A DNA stretch of 64,000 nt from Acetobacterium paludosum (GCF_008086595.1 NZ_RXYA01000011.1:98530-162529), one strand, 5' to 3'. Positions 27,968 through 37,312 are shown, counted from the stretch's first letter. Notes: generated by a model not told the origin, from the letters alone. Numbers and translations are program-made.

Positions 27968-28010
27968 ACTAATAAAATGTTATCAGGTAGGACAAAAATA
28001 TTTTATTAGT
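27968..28010. repeat. 11-bp inverted repeat upstream of ccpN
   Basis: ACTAATAAAAT (27968-27978) and its exact complement (28000-28010) with a 21-base centre. It ends two bases before the -35 hexamer of the ccpN promoter. It could terminate the ComEA mRNA or be an operator for CcpN autoregulation. Confidence 0.45.
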
Positions 28011-28012
28011 TG

Positions 28013-28040
28013 TTTACATTTAGATGATATGTGTTATACT
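28013..28040 (+). promoter_or_regulatory. Promoter of ccpN-ppsR-ppdK
   Basis: TTTACA (28013-28018), 16-base spacer, TATACT (28035-28040), 35 bp before the start codon. Confidence 0.6.
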
Positions 28041-28075
28041 TAATAAAATAAATATTAGTTTTAGAGGGGCCGAAT

Positions 28076-28714
28076 ATGGAGCTTTCAGTAAGAGAAAAGG
28101 AAATAATCGAAATTGTAAAAGAAAAACAACCCGTGAAAAGCAGCGAAATTGCAGAAATGCTAAATATCAATCGAGCAACCATCCGACCTGATTTAAAAAT
28201 TCTTACCATGTTGGGGATACTTGAAGCGAAACGAAAGGTTGGTTATTATTATACCGGCCGTTCATTATTGCACATACTCGGAAGCTATATAAAAACTATT
28301 AGTGTGATGGATATTCAGACGGAACCAACAGTCGTTGAGGAGACAACCTCAATATATGATGGAATCATAACGATGTTCACGAAAAATGCTGGAACTTTAT
28401 ATGTTGTAGATGGTAAGTACCTCTCGGGAATTGTATCTCGCAAGGATTTTATTAAGGCAATGATTGGGAGAGAAGAGGTAGAATCGCTGCCAATTCCTTT
28501 GATTATGACGCGGATGCCAAATATTATTTATCTTGAACCGACGGAGTCAGTTTATGATGCTGCCTACAAAACCATGCTTTATGAGGTGGAATCATTGCCG
28601 ATTGTAAGTAAGGAACTTGATGAAAAAGGCAATCAACGATTAGTCCTTGTCGGTAAGGTATCGCGAACAAATATCACCCGGTATGTGGTGAATATGGGAG
28701 ATAATACAGAGTGA
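28076..28714 (+). CDS. ccpN: CcpN-like HTH and CBS-domain repressor
   Basis: A 212-residue regulator with an N-terminal winged helix (VKSSEIAEMLNINRATIRPDL) and two CBS domains (TTSIYDGIITMFTKNAGTLY near residue 82 and TESVYDAAYKTMLYEVES near 160). In Bacillus subtilis, CcpN represses gluconeogenic genes and lies next to yqfL, the same order as here. The CBS pair probably reads an adenine nucleotide or other energy signal. ATG 28076 is preceded by AGAGGGG. Next to ppsR and ppdK it likely controls pyruvate-to-PEP flux. Confidence 0.9.
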   Translation: MELSVREKEIIEIVKEKQPVKSSEIAEMLNINRATIRPDLKILTMLGILEAKRKVGYYYTGRSLLHILGSYIKTISVMDIQTEPTVVEETTSIYDGIITMFTKNAGTLYVVDGKYLSGIVSRKDFIKAMIGREEVESLPIPLIMTRMPNIIYLEPTESVYDAAYKTMLYEVESLPIVSKELDEKGNQRLVLVGKVSRTNITRYVVNMGDNTE

Positions 28715-28725
28715 TGGGTAGTTAG

Positions 28726-29529
28726 ATGAAAAATATTGTAATTTTCGTGGTTTCAGATACACTAAGCGAAATTGGTGAATTGCTGGTTAAAGCAGGTAAA
28801 AGCTGCTTTGAAAGTTCGATTCGAGAAGTACGATTTCATCCTTTTATTAATGACAAAAAAAGTATTGATTATTTATTGGAGTTAGCAAAAAAAGAAAACG
28901 GATTAGTCGTTTATACCTTTAATTCTCCGGAACTAAAAAGCTATATGGAAACTGAAGCCAGATGTTGGAGCATTCCGATTTATGATGTTCTGGGATCATT
29001 GGTGGAAACGCTAAGAGGCATTACCGGGGAAGAGCCAACACATAATTTTAAACCGACTCCGGAACTGGATGATCACTATTTTAAAAAGGTTGAAGCGATT
29101 GAGTTTGCGGTAAAATATGATGACGGAAAAAATACGTCGCATCTAGATGAAGCCGACATTATTTTGATTGGGGTGTCACGCACATCCAAAACGCCGATTA
29201 GTATTTATTTGGCAAACAATAATTTTAAGGTTGCAAATATTCCTTTGATGCCTGAAGTTGAACCACCGAAGGAATTATTTGAAATATCAAATAAGAAAAT
29301 ATTTGGACTCATACTGGATCCAAAGCACCTTGTGGACATTCGTACCGAACGTTTAAAGGCAATGGGCCTCACCGGGACATCAAATTATGGAAGCAATGAA
29401 AGAGTCATGATGGAGTTAGAAAAAGCACAACAGCTTTTTGATAAATTAGGATGTATGGTCATTGACGTTACATCAAAAGCAATTGAAGAAATTGCAGCGA
29501 TTATACTTGCAAATATAATGAGGAGGTAG
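28726..29529 (+). CDS. ppsR: Pyruvate, phosphate dikinase regulatory protein (DUF299)
   Basis: A 267-residue bifunctional kinase/phosphorylase that inactivates PPDK by ADP-dependent threonine phosphorylation and reactivates it by phosphorolysis. The P-loop GVSRTSKTPISIYLAN near residue 148 is the family hallmark, with FYDVLGSLVETL-like and HLDEADI stretches around it. The ribosome site before ATG 28726 is weak, but the gene follows ccpN by 11 bp and precedes ppdK, its target, by five. Function is secure from family and context. Confidence 0.95.
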   Translation: MKNIVIFVVSDTLSEIGELLVKAGKSCFESSIREVRFHPFINDKKSIDYLLELAKKENGLVVYTFNSPELKSYMETEARCWSIPIYDVLGSLVETLRGITGEEPTHNFKPTPELDDHYFKKVEAIEFAVKYDDGKNTSHLDEADIILIGVSRTSKTPISIYLANNNFKVANIPLMPEVEPPKELFEISNKKIFGLILDPKHLVDIRTERLKAMGLTGTSNYGSNERVMMELEKAQQLFDKLGCMVIDVTSKAIEEIAAIILANIMRR

Positions 29530-29534
29530 ACAAA

Positions 29535-32171
29535 ATGTCAAAAAAATGGGTTTATTTGTTTGAAGAAGGCAATGCAAACATGAAAGAGTTACTGGGGGGG
29601 AAAGGTGCAGGTTTAGCCGAGATGACCAACATCGGGTTACCGGTTCCGCAGGGCTTCACAGTAACGACGGAAGCATGTACTGAGTATTACAACCAAAATA
29701 AGAAACTTTCCGATGAAATCATCGATCAGATTAATAATAACCTGGTAATTTTAGAATCAAAATGCGAGAAAAAATTTGGTAATGCAGAGAATCCATTATT
29801 GGTGTCTGTTCGTTCTGGTGCAAAATTCTCCATGCCGGGGATGATGGATACCATTCTCAACCTTGGTCTTAATGATGAAACGGTGGCAGGAATTGCAAAG
29901 TCAACGAACAATGAACGCTTTGCTTTTGATAGCTATCGTCGTTTTATACAAATGTTTGGTGATGTTGTTCAGGAAATCAGCAAAGATAAATTTGATATAA
30001 TTTTAGATGATGCTAAAGAAAAAAATGGCTATAAAGACGATACGCAGTTAACCGCAGAGGATTTAAAAGCGGTTGTTGCAGCCTATAAAAAAATTGTCAA
30101 AGAAGAAACGGGAAAAGATTTTCCGTTAGATCCAAAAGAACAGTTGCTAATGGCGATTGAAGCAGTTTTTAGATCCTGGAATAATAATCGCGCCATCAGT
30201 TATCGAAATATGAATGATATACCTCATGACATTGGAACAGCTGTCAACGTTCAATCGATGGTTTATGGTAACATGGGTGATGATTGCGGGACTGGCGTAG
30301 CATTTACCAGAAACCCAGCCACCGGACAAAAGAAACTGTTTGGTGAGTTCTTAATTAATGCTCAAGGAGAAGATGTTGTTGCCGGAATCCGCACACCAAA
30401 AAATATTGATGACCTTAAAGACATCATGCCGGCGGTTTATAAGCAATTCCATGAAACCGCAGAATTATTGGAAAATCATTACAAAGATATGCAGGATATC
30501 GAGTTCACGATTGAAAAGAGCAAACTTTATATGCTTCAAACACGAACCGGTAAAAGAACGGCTGCAGCGGCTCTTTGTGCGGCTGTTGATATGGTTGAAG
30601 AGGGCCTTATCACTAAAGAAGAAGCCATTTTACGTTTAGATCCGTTATCATTGGATCAGTTGCTTCATCCAACCTTTGAAGAAGCCGCATTAAAAGCAGC
30701 AGCACTTTTAGGAACCGGTCTTCCGGCATCGCCAGGGGCTGCCATGGGTAAAATTTATTTTACCGCCGAAGCTGTTTGTGCCGCTGCTGCTAATGGCGAA
30801 GAAACGCTATTAGTAAGAAAAGAAACTTCACCGGAAGACATAGAAGGCATGAATGCCGCAAACGGGATTTTAACCGCCCGCGGCGGAATGACTTCACACG
30901 CTGCTGTTGTAGCCAGAGGCATGGGAAAATGTTGCGTTGCCGGATGTGAAGCGATCAAAGTGGATGAAGCGGCAAAACGATTTGTTGTTGGCGGACAAAT
31001 TTTTAATGAAGGTGACTATATTTCTTTAAATGGCAGTACTGGAAAAGTATACCAGGGCAGTATTAAAACTGTGACACCAGAACTTTCAGGACATTTTGGA
31101 AAAATCATGGAATGGGCAGATGAATTCAGAACGCTTGGTGTTCGGACAAATGCTGATACACCTCGTGATGCTACAGTTGCAGTTCGCTTTGGGGCTGAGG
31201 GCGTCGGTCTTTGCCGTACTGAGCACATGTTTTTTGATGAAGCCCGTCTTCCAAGTGTGCGACGCATGATTCTTTCAGATACGAAAGAATTAAGAGAAAA
31301 AGCACTCGCTGAAATTCTGCCGATGCAAAAAGAAGATTTTATCGGCATTTATAAAGCACTCGAAGGTCGTCCGGTTACCGTTCGTTTATTAGATCCGCCA
31401 CTGCATGAGTTCCTTCCAACTGAGGACAAAGATATTGAAGCTTTGGCCCAAGATATGGGGCTCAATAAAGAAGATATGTTAACCGTTATTAATGGATTGG
31501 AAGAATTTAATCCGATGCTTGGTCATCGTGGTTGTCGTTTAGCGATCACTTATCCGGAAATTGCTGAGATGCAAACAAGAGCCATTATGGAAGCAGCTAT
31601 TGAAGTAAAAGAAGCCTGCGGATTTAATATCGTTCCCGAAATCATGATTCCGCTGGTTGGAATCAATGAAGAGTTGACCTATTTGGACAAAGTTGTTCGA
31701 AATACGGCAGAAATTGTCAAAGCAGAGAAAAAATCAGATATTAAGTATCTAATTGGAACAATGATTGAAATCCCCAGAGCAACCCTTATCGCTGATAAGA
31801 TTGCCGAAACTGCAGAATTCTTCTCGTTCGGGACCAATGATCTTACCCAGATGACTTATGGTTTCTCACGTGATGATGCCGGAAAATTCATTACCGATTA
31901 TAAAGATAAAGGTATTTTACCAAATGACCCATTCCAAAGCATTGATGTTGAAGGCGTTGGAAAATTGGTGGAAATGGGTGTCACCTTAGGTCGTAAAACA
32001 AAACCAGATCTAAAAATCGGTGTTTGCGGAGAACATGGAGGAGATCCTAAATCCATTTACTTCTTCCATAAAGCGGGACTAAGTTATGTATCTTGTTCAC
32101 CATTCCGGGTGCCAATTGCCCGCTTAGCAGCAGCGCAGGCAGCACTTGATCATCGCGAAAATGATAAATAA
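29535..32171 (+). CDS. ppdK: Pyruvate, phosphate dikinase
   Basis: An 878-residue enzyme interconverting pyruvate, ATP and Pi with PEP, AMP and PPi. The N-terminal ATP-grasp domain opens YLFEEGNANMKELLGGKGAG. The swivelling phosphohistidine domain shows GGMTSHAAVVARGMGK near residue 450; its threonine is the PpsR target. The C-terminal TIM barrel has GLCRTEHMFF, GTNDLTQMTYG and the catalytic cysteine in VCGEHGGDP near 830. ATG 29535 has a perfect AGGAGGT. In an acetogen-like anaerobe it would supply PEP for biosynthesis from acetyl-CoA-derived pyruvate. Confidence 0.98.
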   Translation: MSKKWVYLFEEGNANMKELLGGKGAGLAEMTNIGLPVPQGFTVTTEACTEYYNQNKKLSDEIIDQINNNLVILESKCEKKFGNAENPLLVSVRSGAKFSMPGMMDTILNLGLNDETVAGIAKSTNNERFAFDSYRRFIQMFGDVVQEISKDKFDIILDDAKEKNGYKDDTQLTAEDLKAVVAAYKKIVKEETGKDFPLDPKEQLLMAIEAVFRSWNNNRAISYRNMNDIPHDIGTAVNVQSMVYGNMGDDCGTGVAFTRNPATGQKKLFGEFLINAQGEDVVAGIRTPKNIDDLKDIMPAVYKQFHETAELLENHYKDMQDIEFTIEKSKLYMLQTRTGKRTAAAALCAAVDMVEEGLITKEEAILRLDPLSLDQLLHPTFEEAALKAAALLGTGLPASPGAAMGKIYFTAEAVCAAAANGEETLLVRKETSPEDIEGMNAANGILTARGGMTSHAAVVARGMGKCCVAGCEAIKVDEAAKRFVVGGQIFNEGDYISLNGSTGKVYQGSIKTVTPELSGHFGKIMEWADEFRTLGVRTNADTPRDATVAVRFGAEGVGLCRTEHMFFDEARLPSVRRMILSDTKELREKALAEILPMQKEDFIGIYKALEGRPVTVRLLDPPLHEFLPTEDKDIEALAQDMGLNKEDMLTVINGLEEFNPMLGHRGCRLAITYPEIAEMQTRAIMEAAIEVKEACGFNIVPEIMIPLVGINEELTYLDKVVRNTAEIVKAEKKSDIKYLIGTMIEIPRATLIADKIAETAEFFSFGTNDLTQMTYGFSRDDAGKFITDYKDKGILPNDPFQSIDVEGVGKLVEMGVTLGRKTKPDLKIGVCGEHGGDPKSIYFFHKAGLSYVSCSPFRVPIARLAAAQAALDHRENDK

Positions 32172-32194
32172 TAAATAATTTCCAGAATTAAAAA

Positions 32195-32234
32195 AACGCC
32201 TGATTAATGTTGAATTCAACATCAATCAGGCGTT
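32195..32234. terminator. Bidirectional terminator after ppdK
   Basis: AACGCCTGATT pairs with AATCAGGCGTT, with a further inner ATGTTGAATTCAACAT palindrome, flanked by A and T runs. It serves ppdK and the convergent small gene. Confidence 0.9.
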
Positions 32235-32259
32235 TTAAAATACGAAATAAACGACTAAA

Positions 32260-32517
32260 CTATTTGCATTTTTGAGGGGATGTATGTCTTTCTTTAAATC
32301 CTTCCATGTCATCGAGAGGATTATAGACCTTAAGTGACATCTTATCAAGATCAAAATCAAATTCAAAAGTACTGTCTTTTTTTAAATCTTCTAATACATC
32401 AACAATCACGTTGCCATCATTAATGTCATTCATTGGAATGATAGCGATTCCCTTATCATCGAAACTGGCGGCTTTTACTTTTTCTTGAATTAATTCAATA
32501 ACTTTCTTCTTTTCCAT
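32260..32517 (-). CDS. Small acidic protein of unknown function
   Basis: An 85-residue soluble protein with a lysine-rich N-terminus (MEKKKVIELIQEKVKAASF), then a mixed acidic body containing DINDGNVIVDVLEDLKKD and FDFDLDKMSLKVYNPLDD. It ends with a short HTSPQKCK tail with one cysteine. ATG 32517 is preceded by AGAGGTG, so it is probably translated. No domain recognised. It is monocistronic, convergent with ppdK and divergent from the acyl-CoA cluster. Confidence 0.65.
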   Translation of the reverse strand: MEKKKVIELIQEKVKAASFDDKGIAIIPMNDINDGNVIVDVLEDLKKDSTFEFDFDLDKMSLKVYNPLDDMEGFKERHTSPQKCK

Positions 32518-32783
32518 AAAAACACCTCTTTCTTAACAGTATTTTGTAATTTAGATTCATTATACTCTTCAAAAAGGATTTTGTCCACAAGTATAATGTG
32601 GCAGCGGTCCTGAGATCTCATTTTTATAATCGCAAATAAAAATTTTCTTATGTGAACTTTCTTGAATGTCATAATCAGTGCGAAAAATTTTAAATTCTAT
32701 CACACAAATTAAAATTATACAACAGACAAAAGTATATATAGGTGTAAACGATAAATAAGCAGCGAAAACCAAAAAACTAGCTA

Positions 32784-32814
32784 TTGGATATGATGAATGG
32801 ATCTGATATATAAT
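32784..32814 (+). promoter_or_regulatory. Candidate promoter of acyl-CoA reduction cluster
   Basis: TATAAT at 32809-32814 lies 43 bp before the first acyl-CoA dehydrogenase gene. The best -35 candidate, TTGGAT at 32784-32789, is spaced 19 bases away, so the promoter may need an activator. Confidence 0.45.
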
Positions 32815-32857
32815 AAAGCCATAAAAAGATTGTTAAAAAAACAACAAGGAGAAAAAA

Positions 32858-34030
32858 ATGGCAAAATTAAATGAACAAGAGTTTCAAGCATATCTGAAAC
32901 AGGTTAGAGCATTGGCAGAAGGTCCGTTTGAAGAAATTCAGAAAGAGGTTGAAGTTACGAATAAGTTCCCACAGGAATTCTTCGACTTATCAATCAAAAA
33001 CAATTTATATCGATTCAGTTTACCTGAACAATATGGTGGTTGGGGAATGGATGAATTGCAAATCCTTCAAGTACAGGAAGAATTCAGTCGTGGTCCTGGG
33101 GGAATGCGTATGCATCTTCACTATGCAGCAGATATGAACTGGCGGATTCTTGACGATTTTGGAAATAAAGAATTAAAAGACGAGTACATGAGTCAATTTG
33201 CAGATAAATCAGTATTTACATGTTTTGCATTAACAGAAGAAACTGGTGGAACTGGAGCAGATTTACATACAATGGCAGTCAAAGATGGAGATGACTATAT
33301 CTTAAACGGGGAAAAATTCCTGATCTCTCATACCGACTGTTGTGAGTTCGCTTATGTTTTTGCAGTTACTGATCCGAATGCTGACAAAGATAAAAGACTA
33401 TCTGGTTTCTTTGTTCCTGTTAATACACCAGGTTATGAAATTGTACCAATGCCTCATATGATGGGTTGTCGTGGAGCTGGGCATGCTGGTTTGAAATTCA
33501 CAAATATGAGACTTAATAAAAAATATCTCTTAGGTGAAGAAGGCGACGGCTTGAAAATTGCAATGCATTCCTTGTCAGTATCGCGAGCACATATTGGTAT
33601 AAGTAACCTTGGAATGGCACAAAGAATGTTGGAAATGACGATTGCAAGAGCAAAAGACCGCGTAACTTTTGGAAAACCATTAGTAGCAAGACAAGCCATT
33701 CAACAAAGTATTGCTGATATGGGAACTGAAATTCACGCCTGTCGATTAATGGTTTATGATTTTGCAAAAGACTTTGAAGCTGGTAAAGATATTGAAATGA
33801 AAGCAGCTATGTGTAAACTTCACAGCATCAACACCGTTAAACTGGTTTCAGACTATATGCTTGAAATCTTTGGTGGTATCGGATACTTTGAAGATTGTGT
33901 ATACGGCCCTGTTGAACGGTTATATCGAGATTGTCGAGCAATGTGGTTAGAAGAAGGACCAAGAACGGTTCAACGTTTAACAGCATCCAGAAAACTAATT
34001 GCCAGCGGCGGCGTCATAGAGATTAGCTAA
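32858..34030 (+). CDS. Acyl-CoA dehydrogenase / enoyl-CoA reductase, first paralogue
   Basis: A 390-residue flavoprotein of the acyl-CoA dehydrogenase fold. CFALTEETGGTGADL is the flavin/substrate segment near residue 127. RVTFGKPLVARQAIQQSIAD is the FAD-binding region, and EIFGGIGYFEDCVYGPVERL precedes the C-terminal glutamate in LEEGPRTVQRL, the position of the usual catalytic base. It is clearly different from the second dehydrogenase of the cluster at 35353. ATG 32858 is preceded by AAGGAG. A long hairpin separates it from the rest of the operon. With EtfBA nearby it probably reduces an enoyl-CoA. Confidence 0.9.
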   Translation: MAKLNEQEFQAYLKQVRALAEGPFEEIQKEVEVTNKFPQEFFDLSIKNNLYRFSLPEQYGGWGMDELQILQVQEEFSRGPGGMRMHLHYAADMNWRILDDFGNKELKDEYMSQFADKSVFTCFALTEETGGTGADLHTMAVKDGDDYILNGEKFLISHTDCCEFAYVFAVTDPNADKDKRLSGFFVPVNTPGYEIVPMPHMMGCRGAGHAGLKFTNMRLNKKYLLGEEGDGLKIAMHSLSVSRAHIGISNLGMAQRMLEMTIARAKDRVTFGKPLVARQAIQQSIADMGTEIHACRLMVYDFAKDFEAGKDIEMKAAMCKLHSINTVKLVSDYMLEIFGGIGYFEDCVYGPVERLYRDCRAMWLEEGPRTVQRLTASRKLIASGGVIEIS

Positions 34031-34050
34031 GAAATTACAATGACTCATAG

Positions 34051-34087
34051 AGATAGCCTTTCGAATAGATTCGAAGGGCTATCTTTA
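34051..34087 (+). terminator. Hairpin inside acyl-CoA cluster
   Basis: AGATAGCCTTTCGAAT (34051-34066) pairs with ATTCGAAGGGCTATCT (34069-34084) with one G-U pair, followed by only TTAC. Being inside an operon, it probably attenuates or stabilises, raising the level of the first gene. Confidence 0.6.
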
Positions 34088-34112
34088 CAAATAGAAAAAA
34101 AAGGAGAAAAAT

Positions 34113-35336
34113 ATGGAACCTTTAAAAGGTGTAAAAGTCGTTGACTTAACAACTTATTTAGCGGCTCCTACCACCGTTCGGGTGATGGGGGAATGGGGTG
34201 CCGATTTAATTAAAGTGGAAGCCCCAAAAGGCGATCCTGCCAGAGAACAAGGTGCGGTTTTTAACATGCCTTTTACTGATGATGAGAACCTGGCGTTTGA
34301 CGTTGCAAATATGGACAAACGATTTATTACCATCAACTTGAAAACCGAACGTGGGATGGAAGTTATGCATAAGCTGTTATTGGAAGCAGATGTATTTGTA
34401 ACCAATACTAGAACCAAAGGCTTAGTCAAACTGGGGTTGGATTATGAAACTCTTAAAGAAAAATTTCCACGACTTATTTTTGCCCAGGTTACAGGCTATG
34501 GCGAAAAAGGCCCGGACAAAGATAAACCGGGCTTTGATGCAACCTGTTATATGGCAAGAGGCGGTGTTTTAGGTACAACTGTAGATAAAGGCGGATCTCC
34601 CATGAATCCACCGAATGGGTTTGGCGATTTTCAGGTTTCCATCGCTCTTTTAGCAGGAATTTGCGGGGCTCTTTACAATCGGGAAAAAACAGGAAATGGA
34701 GAAAAGGTAACCGTTTGTCTTCAACATGCGGCATCATTTATGCTCAGTGTCGCGATGATTTCAGCTCAGTACGGCAACCAATATCCAAAGAGCCGCAGGG
34801 AAGTGGTCAACCCATTTAATAATTGTTATCGAACCCGGGACGAAAAATGGGTAATCATGTGCTGTCCGGAATATGATCGTGATTACAATAAGATCATGGC
34901 TTTATTAAAACTTGATGATATGGTGGATAATTCTAAATACATCAATTGCGCAAAGCTAAATGCAAATAGACTGAACAGTGACGTCATTGACAAACTTGAT
35001 GGCGCGATTGCACAAATTAATCGTGTGGACTTGGTAAAAATGCTTTCAGAAAATGAATTGCCCTGCGAAGCTGCCAACGAGCCGTTGGATGTCTATGAAG
35101 ATGAACAGGTTTGGGCAAATAATATTCTAGCCAAAGTCGATTATCCTTCTGGGAAGCGAATGGTTCCTACCAATCCGATTATTTTCGAATCGATGCCGGA
35201 ACCACGGCTGGAAACCTGTAAATCCCAGGGAGCTCACACTCAGGAAATCATGAAAGAACTTGGCTACAATGATGCCCAGATTAATGAATCCATCGATCAG
35301 GGAGCAGTAACCGGATTAAAACTTCTAAAAAAATAA
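34113..35336 (+). CDS. Family III (CaiB/FldA-type) CoA-transferase
   Basis: A 407-residue CoA-transferase. The start MEPLKGVKVVDLTTYLAAPT, LIKVEAPKGDPAR with the conserved segment before the catalytic aspartate, and NTRTKGLVKLGLDYETLKEK, then TGYGEKGPDKDKPGFD, resemble FldA (cinnamoyl-CoA:phenyllactate CoA-transferase) and HadA as I remember them, more than CaiB. The catalytic Asp is probably in PGFDATCYMARGG near residue 145-150. It would pass CoA from product to the next substrate, saving ATP. ATG 34113 is preceded by AAGGAG. Confidence 0.92.
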   Translation: MEPLKGVKVVDLTTYLAAPTTVRVMGEWGADLIKVEAPKGDPAREQGAVFNMPFTDDENLAFDVANMDKRFITINLKTERGMEVMHKLLLEADVFVTNTRTKGLVKLGLDYETLKEKFPRLIFAQVTGYGEKGPDKDKPGFDATCYMARGGVLGTTVDKGGSPMNPPNGFGDFQVSIALLAGICGALYNREKTGNGEKVTVCLQHAASFMLSVAMISAQYGNQYPKSRREVVNPFNNCYRTRDEKWVIMCCPEYDRDYNKIMALLKLDDMVDNSKYINCAKLNANRLNSDVIDKLDGAIAQINRVDLVKMLSENELPCEAANEPLDVYEDEQVWANNILAKVDYPSGKRMVPTNPIIFESMPEPRLETCKSQGAHTQEIMKELGYNDAQINESIDQGAVTGLKLLKK

Positions 35337-35352
35337 AGGAGGGTTGAAATAG

Positions 35353-36495
35353 ATGAGTTTATTATATACCGAAGAACAAAAAGCACTGATTGCACTTGTA
35401 AAAGATATGGCAGAAAACGAAATCAAGCCATATGTTCAGGAATTGGATGAAAAAGGTGAATGTCCAGGAGAGTTATTCAAATGGGCTTTTGATATGGGGC
35501 TGCATATGCTGGAAATTCCGGAAGAATTTGGGGGAACCGGTTTAAGTTATGAAACCACAGCCATGATTTTTGAGGAATTGGCAAAAGTTGATGCCGGTTA
35601 TGCCATTACATTTGTAACCACATTTGTAGCTTTAAGAAATGTAATCCTTTCAGGTTCACCGGAACAGGGAAAATACTTTGCAGATATTATTGGAAAAGGC
35701 AACTTTGCCGCATTTGCATTAACCGAACCTAACGCCGGATCTGATCCTGCCGCACTTCGAGGAACGGCCGTTAAAGATGGGGATGACTACATTTTGAATG
35801 CAACCAAGACCTTTATTACCAACGGTGAGATAGCTGCCCTATTTGTAGGGTTCTTTAAAACCGATGTAAAAGCTGGTCATAAAGGTATTTCAGCCTTTAT
35901 TATTGATGCGGATGCACCAGGAATAACCATTGGTCAACATGAAAACAAAATGGGCCTGCGACTTTCAAATACAACAGATGTTACTTTTGAAAATGTTAGA
36001 GTACCAGCTTCCAGCATGGTTGGAGCAGAAGGTTCCGGTTTTAAACTGGCTTTAAATGCCTTAAACTTATCAAGAGCGTTTGTTGCTACTCTGGCAGTTG
36101 GCATTATGCAACGCGCTCTGGATGAATCAGTAAAATATGCAAAAGAAAGAAAACAATTTGGGAAACCCATTATCAAGTTCCAGATGGTTCAGCAGATGCT
36201 TGCCGATATGGCGATAAAAACTGAAGCATCCCGAGTGCTTGTGAATAACACCATGCGAATGATGGATAACGGCAGTTTGGTTCGAAAAGAAGGATCGATT
36301 ACTAAAACTTTTGTATCTGATTGTGCTCAGGAAGTGACTTCCAATGCGGTTCAAATTTTTGGTGGGTATGGGTACAGCAAGGAATACCCAGTCGAAAAAC
36401 TGATGCGGGATTGCAAGGTGTTTCAAATTTTTGAAGGCGCCAATCAAATCCAGAGAATGACCATAGCAAACGAATTAGACAGAGAATACAAGTAA
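35353..36495 (+). CDS. Acyl-CoA dehydrogenase / enoyl-CoA reductase, second paralogue
   Basis: A 380-residue acyl-CoA dehydrogenase of the common butyryl-CoA type. FALTEPNAGSDPAAL near 121, TKTFITNGEIA, RKQFGKPIIKFQMVQQMLAD and QIFGGYGYSKEYPVEKLMRD are all standard. The catalytic glutamate is in FEGANQIQRM near residue 365. Unlike the first paralogue, it matches the canonical family almost throughout. ATG 35353 is preceded by AGGAGGG. etfB starts 12 bp later. It likely exchanges electrons with the encoded Etf and works on an enoyl-CoA or acyl-CoA of unknown chain. Confidence 0.94.
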   Translation: MSLLYTEEQKALIALVKDMAENEIKPYVQELDEKGECPGELFKWAFDMGLHMLEIPEEFGGTGLSYETTAMIFEELAKVDAGYAITFVTTFVALRNVILSGSPEQGKYFADIIGKGNFAAFALTEPNAGSDPAALRGTAVKDGDDYILNATKTFITNGEIAALFVGFFKTDVKAGHKGISAFIIDADAPGITIGQHENKMGLRLSNTTDVTFENVRVPASSMVGAEGSGFKLALNALNLSRAFVATLAVGIMQRALDESVKYAKERKQFGKPIIKFQMVQQMLADMAIKTEASRVLVNNTMRMMDNGSLVRKEGSITKTFVSDCAQEVTSNAVQIFGGYGYSKEYPVEKLMRDCKVFQIFEGANQIQRMTIANELDREYK

Positions 36496-36507
36496 GGAGG
36501 AGCGGAA

Positions 36508-37296
36508 ATGAATATTGTTGTTTGTGTAAAACAGGTTCCGGATACAACCGAAATCAAAATTGATCCGATAAAAAATACATTGATTCGTCAAGGTGTTCCC
36601 AGTATTATGAACCCATTTGATAAGAATGCATTAGAAGAGGCGATTCAGTTAAAAGAACAGTATAGCGGTTCGGTTACGGTCATTTCCATGGGCCCGGAAC
36701 AAGCTAAGGCAACTCTAAGAGAAGCCCTTTCCATGGGTGCGGACAAAGCTTATTTAGTTACGGATCGTGCTTTTGGGGGATCAGATACCTATGCGACCAG
36801 TTATATTTTGTCCAAGGTGATTGAAAAGCTGGGACCATTTGATGTGATTTTGGGTGGAAAACAGGCCATTGACGGAGATACGGGACAAACAGCACCTAGT
36901 ATTGCAGAACATCTGGGAATTGCCAGACTGACCCATATACGGAGTATGAAAATCGACGGAAATAAGTGCGTTGTGGAAAGGGAAATTGAAGAAGGAATAG
37001 AGATTGTAGAAGCAAAATTACCGATTCTATGTACCGCAACAAAGGAAACAAACAAACCGAGATACGCCACAATTAAAGGTAAAATTGACTCGCTGAAAGC
37101 GGATATTGAAAATATTACATTGGCCGACCTACCCAATATGGATATCACAAAAATTGGATTAAAGGGATCGCCAACCCGAGTTAAATCAACTTTTATACCA
37201 GAGCGAAAATCAAGCTGTGAAATGCTTGAGAGCGTTAACCCCCGGGAAACGGCGAAAGTGCTGTTTGGCAAACTGGCAGAAGCGAAAATACTATAA
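36508..37296 (+). CDS. etfB: Electron transfer flavoprotein beta subunit, bifurcating sequence type
   Basis: A 262-residue EtfB. MNIVVCVKQVPDTTEIKID is the typical start. The nucleotide-binding loop reads GGKQAIDGDTGQTAPSIAE near residue 112. In respiratory Etf this loop is closer to DDDCNQTG and binds AMP, whereas the DGDT-x-Q-x-x-P form is characteristic of Etfs that bind a second FAD and bifurcate electrons (established for Fix, Bcd-Etf and caffeyl-CoA reductase systems). ATG 36508 follows AAGGAGG. Bifurcation is inferred from this motif. Confidence 0.94.
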   Translation: MNIVVCVKQVPDTTEIKIDPIKNTLIRQGVPSIMNPFDKNALEEAIQLKEQYSGSVTVISMGPEQAKATLREALSMGADKAYLVTDRAFGGSDTYATSYILSKVIEKLGPFDVILGGKQAIDGDTGQTAPSIAEHLGIARLTHIRSMKIDGNKCVVEREIEEGIEIVEAKLPILCTATKETNKPRYATIKGKIDSLKADIENITLADLPNMDITKIGLKGSPTRVKSTFIPERKSSCEMLESVNPRETAKVLFGKLAEAKIL

Positions 37297-37312
37297 GAAG
37301 GAGGGACATAAT

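Noticed and set aside
36801..37271. 156-codon minus-strand frame inside etfB
   Set aside because: Antisense to a clearly conserved etfB; a shadow frame.
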